A stretch of DNA of 5,431 nt, from contig JAAYGO010000188.1 of NCBI GenBank assembly GCA_012727685.1, positions 1 through 5,431 on the forward strand, given 5' to 3'. The notes under the pieces are model-generated. The model worked only from the letters and a program-made list of their open reading frames with translations. It was not told the DNA's origin and searched no databases. The DNA comes from Bacillota bacterium (GTDB taxonomy: Bacteria > Bacillota > Dethiobacteria > DTU022). Both the position numbers and the translations under genes were made by a program. Positions 1 through 5,431 of this stretch are shown here, piece after piece; position 1 is the stretch's first letter, and the number at the start of each line of letters is the position of its first letter.

Positions 1-206
1 ATGGGTAATTTTATCATATTTTACAGTAGAAACATAGTCGATAGGGGACTAACTGAAACATCTTTTTCGCATTTAGCAGATTAAAAATGGTGTGATACCC
101 ATGTTATAGGGGAAAGGTGGTTTTATTGTGCGTCAAGGAGGAAAGAAATACTTGTTTTTATAGAGGGCAGTACCTTTATTGGTAGTTACTTAATTATTCT
201 GATCTG
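1..206. other. AT-rich region with no convincing gene; orphan Shine-Dalgarno
   Basis: No gene can be supported here. An open frame on the + strand runs from base 1 (ATG) to a TAA at 82-84. Its 27 codons could be the tail of a gene entering from the left, or chance. A near-perfect Shine-Dalgarno AAGGAGG lies at 135-141, but no ATG, GTG or TTG at the right distance opens a frame longer than a few codons. Six bases downstream is an ATA codon (148) that opens a 19-codon hydrophobic frame ending in TGA at 205-207, overlapping the next gene's ATG as TGATG. A second purine-rich stretch (GGAAAGG, 111-117) precedes GTG at 128, which gives only 11 codons. I found no convincing promoter in this stretch. 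Confidence 0.5.
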
Positions 207-710
207 ATGAATTTTAAAGTAGAAGGGAAAATAACTTTGGAACTAGGTGACTTGATAGATATTGCCGGTGTTATAGCTACAAGCGTTTTTAGTTATCTAA
301 TCTGGAAGGCTACAAAACAAAATGCAGAAACAGCAACGGCAAGCTATTGTTTGCAAAAATCCATAGTAAGAAATCAAAATGAGATTGAAGAAGCATTGAA
401 AATTGAGTGCAGACAAAACGTCTTTAAAAGAGCAGTGAAAGCCATAAGTAAGTTATTTGATATACTGGAAAACAACTATTGCCTTGATGATTTGAATGAC
501 TTTCACGGCTTAGATTTAACTGATGAGGAACTGGTAAAGTATTTTAATGTAAAAGAACGGGAAAAAATCAAAATGGCTTTTAATAATTTCAGTGAACTGG
601 TTGAGATACTAAGCAGGAGAGAAGAAGGAGAGGAATTAGATTTAGAATATGTGTATTTTTGTAAAGACGAGATGTGGGAATTGGTTAATATGATTGAGCA
701 TAGCGTATAG
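207..710 (+). CDS. Hypothetical single-pass membrane protein, 167 aa
   Basis: I do not recognise this protein's family. Residues about 17-33 form one hydrophobic segment (from IDIAGVIATS to the LIW triplet), followed at once by K34 and K37. The positive-inside rule then suggests a short outside N-terminus and a cytoplasmic C-terminal part. Residues 40-167 are highly charged and probably helical, rich in Glu, Lys and Asp, with no recognisable catalytic motif. ATG 207 is the first usable start after an in-frame TAG at 183-185, but it has no Shine-Dalgarno at normal distance. It overlaps the stop of a short upstream frame (TGATG at 205-209), so it may depend on translational coupling or have a damaged 5' end. 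Codon use is AT-rich, unlike the operon to the right. An intrinsic terminator at 794-825 separates it from that operon. A role as an accessory of the defence-like locus is possible but unsupported. Confidence 0.7.
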   Translation: MNFKVEGKITLELGDLIDIAGVIATSVFSYLIWKATKQNAETATASYCLQKSIVRNQNEIEEALKIECRQNVFKRAVKAISKLFDILENNYCLDDLNDFHGLDLTDEELVKYFNVKEREKIKMAFNNFSELVEILSRREEGEELDLEYVYFCKDEMWELVNMIEHSV

Positions 711-731
711 TATTGAGACTTGATAAATTAT

Positions 732-750
732 AGAGCCTCTGAGCTTTTTT
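732..750 (+). terminator. Weak hairpin plus T run after the membrane-protein gene
   Basis: A five-pair stem (AGAGC at 732-736 with GCTTT at 743-747, including one G-T pair) encloses a six-base loop, and a run of six T lies at 745-750. The stem is short and shares bases with the T run, so it would be a poor terminator on its own. It sits 22 bases after the stop codon at 710, where a first terminator would be expected. Confidence 0.25.
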
Positions 751-793
751 ATCTGTAGTAAATTAAAAGTAGGTAGTCTATTTAATATTAAGA

Positions 794-825
794 GCCGTTC
801 TTTTTAAAGAATGGCCTTTTTATTT
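794..825 (+). terminator. Rho-independent terminator
   Basis: Arms GCCGTTCTTT (794-803) and AAAGAATGGC (806-815) are complementary apart from one G-T pair. The innermost bases must open to form the loop, which leaves about eight pairs. The 3' arm is followed by C and then TTTTT at 817-821 and more T to 825. This is a typical Bacillota intrinsic terminator. It lies 84 bases after the membrane-protein gene and more than 250 before the ATPase gene, so it probably ends the first transcript and makes the operon an independent unit. Confidence 0.75.
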
Positions 826-915
826 GACAATAACTGCATTTTCCGCTCAAAAAGATCAAAAGAATATTTTTTGTAAGCTAGATTTTCAGGGAATTTCAAA
901 GTAGGCCTAGCCACC

Positions 916-944
916 TTGTTTCCAATAGTCAATATTGATAGAAT
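916..944 (+). promoter_or_regulatory. Candidate sigma-A promoter with extended -10 for the operon
   Basis: TTGTTT (916-921, three of six bases of TTGACA) is followed after exactly 17 bases by TAGAAT (939-944, five of six of TATAAT). TG at 936-937 sits one base before the -10 box, giving the extended form TGATAGAAT. Transcription would start near 951 and give a leader of about 130 bases before the ATPase gene. It lies downstream of the terminator and is the best promoter match in the gap. A perfect TTGACA at 824-829 has no matching -10 at 16-18 bases and was not chosen. The call rests on motif matching only. Confidence 0.45.
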
Positions 945-960
945 GTAATTTGAAAATAAA

Positions 961-990
961 GAAATTAGGCTGTGGGCCTTTTCATTTTTA
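961..990 (+). other. Leader hairpin followed by T-rich tract
   Basis: AGGC (967-970) pairs with GCCT (976-979) around a five-base loop. GAAA (961-964) can extend the stem by pairing with TTTC (980-983) across a two-base bulge. ATTTTTA follows. In the predicted leader this could be a weak attenuator or a transcript-stabilising 5' hairpin. The stem is short and may be chance in AT-rich sequence. Confidence 0.25.
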
Positions 991-1071
991 CGCGATTTTT
1001 TAGGTCATACAATTCGCAGGTAAAGTAGCCATTCCAATAGAATTAAAGCAAATAGTTTATTCCACTTGTGC

Positions 1072-1079
1072 GGGGGGAG
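1072..1079 (+). promoter_or_regulatory. Ribosome binding site deciding the ATPase start
   Basis: The G-rich run GGGGGGAG ends just before two adjacent ATG codons at 1081 and 1084. It lies inside the longer frame that could begin at TTG 1066, so that longer start is unlikely: it would place the binding site in coding sequence and add five residues (MCGGS) of no evident function. Spacing from the GGAG core to ATG 1084 is four bases, and to ATG 1081 one base. By spacing 1084 is favoured; the two differ by one Met. Confidence 0.5.
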
Positions 1080-1080
1080 T

Positions 1081-4000
1081 ATGATGAGGCCAGTTTTCGA
1101 AACATGTATTCCCAGGCCGGAAGTGCTGTCTGGTGAACTTAAGGAAGATATTTTTGCCGCTCGCTTGAGGGATGTCATGCAGGGTACCGCAGATCCAGTT
1201 TATGGCGATCCGGATATATTCTTTGAAAACACTTACCCCACTACCGGTCTTAAAGAACTTTTAAAAGAAGCTCTCGGCCGTCTGACCGGGATTAAGCCCA
1301 ATAGCAGTCCGATCCTGCGGCTGGAAACCTCCTTCGGCGGTGGCAAAACACACAACTTGATTGCACTCTACCATCTTGTAAAGAACAAAGTAACCAACCC
1401 TCGCGTTAAAGAATTTATTGATCCCTCTTTTATTCCCATAGAGCCACTTTCTCGGGTTGCCGGCATTGTTGGCACTGATATGGATGTCGAAAACGGCATT
1501 AATCATGGTGAAATTACCACCTATACCCTCTGGGGTGAGATTGCATATCAACTGGGGGGACATGAAGCTTACCAAGTCCTCCGAGAAAGTGATGTTAATA
1601 GAGTCGCCCCCGGAACTCAGGTCTGGGAAAAAATTATCGGCGACAAGCCTGCTTTAATCATGATTGACGAGCTGGCCAGGTACTTAAGGGTGGCCAAGGG
1701 AAGAGTGGGAACAACATCTTTAGCGGAACAAACCGTTGCCTTCCTGGTTACCATTATGGAATACATAGCCAGCCGTTCCCATGCAGTCCTGGTATTTACC
1801 CTTGCCGATTCAAAGGACGCTTTCGGCAAGGAAACTGAAGAGATAAAGCAGGAGCTGGATGAAGCCAGGAGTGTGTCTGCACGCCAGGAGCGGGCCATTA
1901 CATCCACCGGAGAAACAGAGATTTCAGCTATTGTTAACCATCGTCTCTTTAAAGAAATTGACCGGGGGGCCGCCCGGGAAACAGCAGAGGCGTACCTGGA
2001 ATACTACCGCTCTTTGAACCAAATAGATTTGCCCCAGCGCGCCACCCGGGCTGAGTATCAGCAAGAGATGGTGACTGATTACCCGTTTCACCCAGAGCTT
2101 TTAACTACTCTTAACCGCAAAACAGCCACCATTCCCAAATTTCAAAAGACCAGAGGCGCTCTGCGCCTGCTGGCGCTGGTGGTTAGAAGGCTCTGGGAAG
2201 AAAAGCCTGCTAATACAACTCTGATTCATTTACATCATGTAAATTTAAGCGTTCCAGATATTGTGTCAGACTTGACCAGCCGTTTAGAAAGGCAGGCATT
2301 CTCAGCAGTAGTGGAAGCAGATATTTATACTCCACGCACGGGGAGCAGCAGCCATGCCGCCGAGATTGACCAGCCACTGCTTGAGGCAGGCAAGCCTCCT
2401 TTTGCCCGCCGGGCGGCAACGTCAATTTTTGTTCACAGTCTCACCCAGGGCATCGCCACAGGTGTAGATCCGGCTGATTTGCACCTGGCTATGCTGCAGC
2501 CCGGTGATGACCCTACTTTGCTGGAGAAGACCCTTTCGGAGCTGGAAGACAAATGCTGGTTCTTAGATTTTGACGGGCGCCGTTATCGGTTCAAAACCGA
2601 GCCCTCTTTAAATAAGATTATCGCCGATGAGATGGCTTCAATCGGTAGAGCCAAGCCCAAAAATGAACTGAATAATCGGATACGTAACATCTGGAAAAAA
2701 GGCATCTTTGAACCGCAATATTTTCCCAGCGAAGCAGGCGAGGTAGACGATGATGCCGGAAAGCCTAAGCTGGTCGTAATTCATTATGACGCCGCTTCTA
2801 TCAATCTAAGCGATGAAGAGCCGCCCGAGCTTGTTTTGAAGATCTTTAATCATGCCGGCTCAGCGGAGGGTTTTCGCCGTTACAAAAATAATATCCTCTT
2901 TCTGGTGGCTGATGAAGATCATGTGGAGCAGATGATCAAAACAGCCCAGCGTTACCTGGCTATCCGACAGATTACAAGCGACAGCGACCGGATGAACGAT
3001 TTCAGTGATGAGCAAAAGAAGAAATTGAAAAGTATGTATGAGACTTCCGAACTGGACTTGCGGGTAGCTATTACCAAGGGCTACCGCTACCTTTACTATC
3101 CCAGCGCCGATGCACCCCGCAGGGCCGGCAATCTGGCCAGGGTGCAGCTGCCTGCCCAGGATCAGGGTAAAATTGATCGGGATCAGTCCAAAGTACTTTT
3201 AGAAATGCTGCGAAAACTGGAAAAGGTGCTCACAGAAGCAGATAACCCCATCTCGGCGCCATTTGTGAAAGCCAAAGCCTGGCCGGCCAACAAGGAATCT
3301 GTCACCACCGAGGAGCTGCGTAAAGCTTTTGCCCAGCGCCTGGGCTTGCGCATGCTTCTTGATATCAACCAGCTGAAGAAGACTATCCGGGAAGGGGTCA
3401 AAAACGGAACCTGGATTTACTTTGATGCGACAGAGCAGATCGGCTACAGTCCTTCTTCTCCCGCACCCATGATCCAGTTTAGCGAGGATGCCCTTTTATA
3501 TACTCCAGAAGAAGCAAAAAGGCTGGGGCTTCAGATAAAGGGAGAAGAGCGAGACGTACCTATCTGTCCCGTATGCCAGAATCCCGAAGATCAATGCACA
3601 TGCGACATTGGCGTAGATCCCCTTCCTCCTCTTAAGGCCGAGGGCGCACCGGGCCAGGTTTTCCAGGCCATCGCCGACCTCTGTCACGACCGGGGAGTAA
3701 AAGTGCTGAAGAGCCTCACAATCAATGTGGAAGGAGCCAACAGGGAGACGGTTAACGATGTGCGCAGCCTGGGTCTGGCCGTTCCTCAAATGGGCAAAGG
3801 TATTTACCATATTCAGCAGGATATTGTTGCTGAGTTTAGCGATAAAGGTAGTTACAATCTTAAATTTTCAGGAGGCTGGGAGCGTTACAAGCGCCTGAAG
3901 CAAGTAGTTGATGCCTTCAACCAGGAAGCGGAAAAGATAGCGGTCCGGATGAAGCTCAGAGCTGATTTCTCTGACGGTCTGGCTGTTCCCGGCCAGCAGT

Positions 4001-4089
4001 ACGATTCTATCCGGGATGTGTTTACTTCACTGGGCCTGGGGAAAATGGTGCTTAGCGCAGAGCCTGCCGGTGACGAAACGAAGCAGTAG
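1081..4089 (+). CDS. DUF499-type AAA+ ATPase of a methyltransferase-linked defence-like operon
   Basis: Large cytoplasmic P-loop ATPase of 1002 residues, typical in length for DUF499 proteins, which recur beside DUF1156 methyltransferases in anti-phage-type loci. Visible motifs, numbered from ATG 1081: the Walker A-like loop TSFGGGKTH (83-91, K89), where Thr stands in place of the first Gly of the classic motif; Walker B ALIMIDE (191-197, D196 and E197); a sensor-1-like strand VLVFTLADS (236-244); YPFHPEL (334-340); and TRGALR (357-362), the likely arginine-finger/sensor-2 region. A predicted winged-helix-like segment lies near 494-520. A second domain from about 561 contains FRRYKNN (598-604). 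A four-cysteine knuckle (C829, C832, C839, C841) resembles a zinc site and precedes a C-terminal domain of about 145 residues. It probably couples ATP hydrolysis to DNA remodelling or sensing for the methyltransferase; that role is inferred. It is the first gene of the operon, 44 bases before the next gene. Family assignment is confident; the exact activity is not known. Confidence 0.88.
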   Translation: MMRPVFETCIPRPEVLSGELKEDIFAARLRDVMQGTADPVYGDPDIFFENTYPTTGLKELLKEALGRLTGIKPNSSPILRLETSFGGGKTHNLIALYHLVKNKVTNPRVKEFIDPSFIPIEPLSRVAGIVGTDMDVENGINHGEITTYTLWGEIAYQLGGHEAYQVLRESDVNRVAPGTQVWEKIIGDKPALIMIDELARYLRVAKGRVGTTSLAEQTVAFLVTIMEYIASRSHAVLVFTLADSKDAFGKETEEIKQELDEARSVSARQERAITSTGETEISAIVNHRLFKEIDRGAARETAEAYLEYYRSLNQIDLPQRATRAEYQQEMVTDYPFHPELLTTLNRKTATIPKFQKTRGALRLLALVVRRLWEEKPANTTLIHLHHVNLSVPDIVSDLTSRLERQAFSAVVEADIYTPRTGSSSHAAEIDQPLLEAGKPPFARRAATSIFVHSLTQGIATGVDPADLHLAMLQPGDDPTLLEKTLSELEDKCWFLDFDGRRYRFKTEPSLNKIIADEMASIGRAKPKNELNNRIRNIWKKGIFEPQYFPSEAGEVDDDAGKPKLVVIHYDAASINLSDEEPPELVLKIFNHAGSAEGFRRYKNNILFLVADEDHVEQMIKTAQRYLAIRQITSDSDRMNDFSDEQKKKLKSMYETSELDLRVAITKGYRYLYYPSADAPRRAGNLARVQLPAQDQGKIDRDQSKVLLEMLRKLEKVLTEADNPISAPFVKAKAWPANKESVTTEELRKAFAQRLGLRMLLDINQLKKTIREGVKNGTWIYFDATEQIGYSPSSPAPMIQFSEDALLYTPEEAKRLGLQIKGEERDVPICPVCQNPEDQCTCDIGVDPLPPLKAEGAPGQVFQAIADLCHDRGVKVLKSLTINVEGANRETVNDVRSLGLAVPQMGKGIYHIQQDIVAEFSDKGSYNLKFSGGWERYKRLKQVVDAFNQEAEKIAVRMKLRADFSDGLAVPGQQYDSIRDVFTSLGLGKMVLSAEPAGDETKQ

Positions 4090-4119
4090 ATGCGGCAATA
4101 TACTTAATTAACAAAACCC

Positions 4120-4125
4120 AAGGAG
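4120..4125 (+). promoter_or_regulatory. Ribosome binding site of the 144-aa gene
   Basis: AAGGAG sits eight bases before ATG 4134, at good spacing. It supports this start and independent initiation after the 44-base gap from the ATPase stop. Confidence 0.8.
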
Positions 4126-4133
4126 CAGAAGAA

Positions 4134-4568
4134 ATGAAAGATAAATCTTTTGAGCTACGTACGATTAATCTAAAAAATGGCGAGATCGGCTTATCTTTGT
4201 ACCAGTTTCCGTTGAACGGGCAGGTTCAGGGGAACGAGCCCAGGCTGGTAGTGCGGGCCTGGGGTACACCGCTGCAGGCAGTTACCGGCGAGGTGCTCAA
4301 CCTGATTAAAAGGTGCGGCTACCAGGCTGGCAGTATTAAGCCGGGTCAAAAAGAGCCGTTGTTGCTTGATGAAGAAACCGGCGTCAGGTTGGGTTTGCTC
4401 TTGCTGGCGGTGAAGCCGCTGTCGCGGTTGGATCGCATTGAAGAAGTTAAGGACGCGATCTGCGCTATGGGTAGTGAAGAAGTCTATTACTGGTATAGCC
4501 GTTGTACCAGCGGAAACGACCGGGAGCGTACCTGCCGTGCTTTTAGAATTATGGTTTCGAAGGAGTAG
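4134..4568 (+). CDS. Small conserved-type protein between ATPase and methyltransferase (possibly DUF7680)
   Basis: Soluble 144-residue protein with no signal peptide or membrane helix of usual length. The N-terminal half looks beta-rich (LRTINLKNGEIGLSLYQF near 8-25). A short hydrophobic strand or helix spans 83-93 (LGLLLLAV core), followed by PLSRLDRIEEVKDAI (95-109). The C-terminal part holds EEVYYWYSRC (115-124) and ends in AFRIMVSKE, a pattern of aromatic residues plus a basic tail. I recall a small family named DUF7680 in such loci and this may be it, but I cannot confirm that. No catalytic motif is evident. Position suggests a structural or specificity subunit bridging the ATPase and the methyltransferase, or a regulator; that is inference. 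Its last codons contain the Shine-Dalgarno for the methyltransferase gene, which starts five bases after its stop, so the two are probably translated together at a fixed ratio. Confidence 0.75.
   Translation: MKDKSFELRTINLKNGEIGLSLYQFPLNGQVQGNEPRLVVRAWGTPLQAVTGEVLNLIKRCGYQAGSIKPGQKEPLLLDEETGVRLGLLLLAVKPLSRLDRIEEVKDAICAMGSEEVYYWYSRCTSGNDRERTCRAFRIMVSKE
4560..4565 (+). promoter_or_regulatory. Ribosome binding site selecting the TTG start of the methyltransferase
   Basis: AAGGAG occupies the last two sense codons of the 144-residue gene and lies eight bases before TTG 4574. Upstream in frame there is a TAG at 4544-4546 and no ATG or GTG between it and 4574, so TTG is the only credible start near the conserved N-terminus. 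Ribosomes ending on the upstream gene stop on top of this site, which favours translational coupling. Confidence 0.8.
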
Positions 4569-4573
4569 ATAAA

Positions 4574-5431
4574 TTGTCCAGGCCCGATGTTTTAATTGAG
4601 AAATGGTTGCCGATAGCCGAATTAGGAGTGGAAAGCCAGAGAGAAAGAGGAGCGTCCAGCGCGCTGCCACCTCTCTATTTTTTACACGTCTGGTGGGCCC
4701 GGCGGCCTCTCACCGTTAGCCGTGGCGCCATCCTGGCCAGCCTATTGCCCCAGTGGAATGAAGATTGGCCCGAAGATCTTAAAGAAAAATTTCCTGATGA
4801 AGAAAACTATCACAAGTGGTTTATTCGTTTGCTAGGAATCCTGGGCGACCCGATAGCTGCGCGTAAATTAATTGAAAAAGCCAATGAAAAAGGTGAGCGT
4901 TTGCCGGGTAATCCTTACGGCTACTCACGAGCTTTTACCCGGATTGCATCTGATCAAGACATAAAAATTTTATGGAAGTTAATTGAACATACATGGGGCA
5001 CTACGGAGATTGTTGTTTGTGATCCCATGGCTGGAGGGGGTTCTATCCCTCTTGAGTCTTTACGATACGGCTTTACTACATATGCCAATGAGCTTAATCC
5101 TGTGGCATCGGTTATATTAAAAGCCACTCTAGACTACCCAGCCCGTTATGGCAAAGCTTTAGCCGGTTATATTCGCAAGTACGGACAGCTTTGGGCTAAT
5201 ATGGTCAAAGAAAAGCTTGAACTTTATTACCCTGTTCAGGAAAACGAAAGTATTCACGCCTATATCTGGGCCCGCACTGTGGCCTGCCCCACAACGGGCA
5301 AGCCGGTACCCCTTTCCCCCAACCGGTGGCTTCGTAAGGGCAAAAATCCCGTGGCCGTAGAGCTTCTCTGTGAGCCCGATTGGCCGGAATGCCGGTTCAA
5401 GATTGTTAAAGGGGAAAAGGATATTAAAAGA
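4574..5431 (+). CDS. DUF1156-type DNA methyltransferase, N-terminal 286 codons (3' end outside window)
   Basis: The reading frame stays open to the last base, so the gene is cut by the window; full-length relatives are usually about 900-1000 residues. The N-terminus carries the DUF1156 signature: EKWLP (9-13), ESQRERG (20-26), PPLYFLHVWWARRPL (32-46). The AdoMet-binding motif I is DPMAGGGSIP (150-159), and NELNP (172-176) supplies the acidic residue expected to contact the ribose. This order, with the cofactor site before the catalytic motif, fits an amino-methyltransferase of the N6-adenine or N4-cytosine class; the S/N/D-PPY catalytic motif would lie beyond the window and cannot be checked. 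At 238-245 a CP(T)(T)GKPVP stretch occupies the place where relatives often have a CPxCG knuckle, with the second Cys missing. It probably modifies host DNA as the self-marking part of the system. Target site is unknown. Confidence 0.85.
   Translation, partial: MSRPDVLIEKWLPIAELGVESQRERGASSALPPLYFLHVWWARRPLTVSRGAILASLLPQWNEDWPEDLKEKFPDEENYHKWFIRLLGILGDPIAARKLIEKANEKGERLPGNPYGYSRAFTRIASDQDIKILWKLIEHTWGTTEIVVCDPMAGGGSIPLESLRYGFTTYANELNPVASVILKATLDYPARYGKALAGYIRKYGQLWANMVKEKLELYYPVQENESIHAYIWARTVACPTTGKPVPLSPNRWLRKGKNPVAVELLCEPDWPECRFKIVKGEKDIKR

Noticed and set aside
824..829. Perfect TTGACA as a -35 box
   Set aside because: No acceptable -10 lies 16-18 bases downstream, and the hexamer overlaps the tail of the terminator.
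859..872. Near-palindrome centred on AATATT
   Set aside because: AT-rich near-symmetry is expected by chance in this composition, and one position is mismatched.
902..909. TAGGCCTA palindrome as an operator
   Set aside because: An isolated eight-base palindrome has no repeat elsewhere in the gap and could easily be chance.
877..911. GCTAG / CTAGC inverted repeat with a 25-base spacer
   Set aside because: Five-base arms do not extend in either direction, too little to call a mobile-element end or binding site.
1066..1080. TTG 1066 as the start of the ATPase
   Set aside because: It would place the G-rich ribosome binding site inside the coding sequence, and the ATG pair at 1081/1084 directly follows that site.
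1261..1575. 104-codon minus-strand frame inside the ATPase gene
   Set aside because: It is opposite the conserved P-loop region, so its openness follows from the sense coding sequence. Other minus-strand frames at 1617-1907, 2210-2425, 3183-3401 and 3496-3810, and the plus-strand frame at 1457-1657, were rejected on the same ground.
4191..4670. 159-codon open frame on the minus strand
   Set aside because: It is antisense to the 144-residue gene and runs across its junction with the methyltransferase. Both sense genes have good ribosome binding sites and recognisable features, and the antisense product has no recognisable motif.
1..5431. CRISPR array, tRNA or rRNA gene, insertion sequence
   Set aside because: No spaced direct repeats, no tRNA-like or rRNA sequence recognised, and no transposase-like protein in any frame examined.

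Overview
The window looks like a chromosomal accessory region of a low-to-medium GC Bacillota, possibly an anaerobic clostridial or Peptococcia-type organism. The clues are strong purine-rich ribosome binding sites (AAGGAG), use of TTG as a start codon, an intrinsic terminator with a T tract, and a sigma-A-like extended -10 promoter. The species cannot be fixed from this sequence.

Layout: positions 1-206 are AT-rich and hold no convincing gene, though a strong orphan Shine-Dalgarno sequence lies there. Positions 207-710 encode a 167-residue protein of unknown function, with one N-terminal membrane helix and a charged helical cytoplasmic part. Positions 711-1080 are a non-coding gap with a good intrinsic terminator, a candidate extended -10 promoter and a leader hairpin. 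From 1081 to the right edge runs a compact same-strand operon of three genes: a 1002-residue DUF499-type AAA+ ATPase (1081-4089), a 144-residue small protein (4134-4568), and the first 286 codons of a DUF1156-type DNA methyltransferase starting at TTG 4574 and cut by the window edge.

The ATPase plus DUF1156 methyltransferase pairing is a recurrent core of methyltransferase-centred anti-phage loci, usually completed by a helicase and/or nuclease. The likely scheme is that the methyltransferase marks host DNA, the ATPase remodels or senses DNA, and effector genes act on unmodified DNA. Those effectors should lie to the right, outside the window. This is an inference from families and gene order. 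Nothing in the window shows defence activity, and no nuclease or helicase is visible here.

Base composition changes sharply at about 1080: sampled stretches to the left are about 27-35% G+C, and sampled stretches of the operon are about 47-63%. The 167-residue membrane protein is therefore probably of separate origin and is separated from the operon by a terminator.
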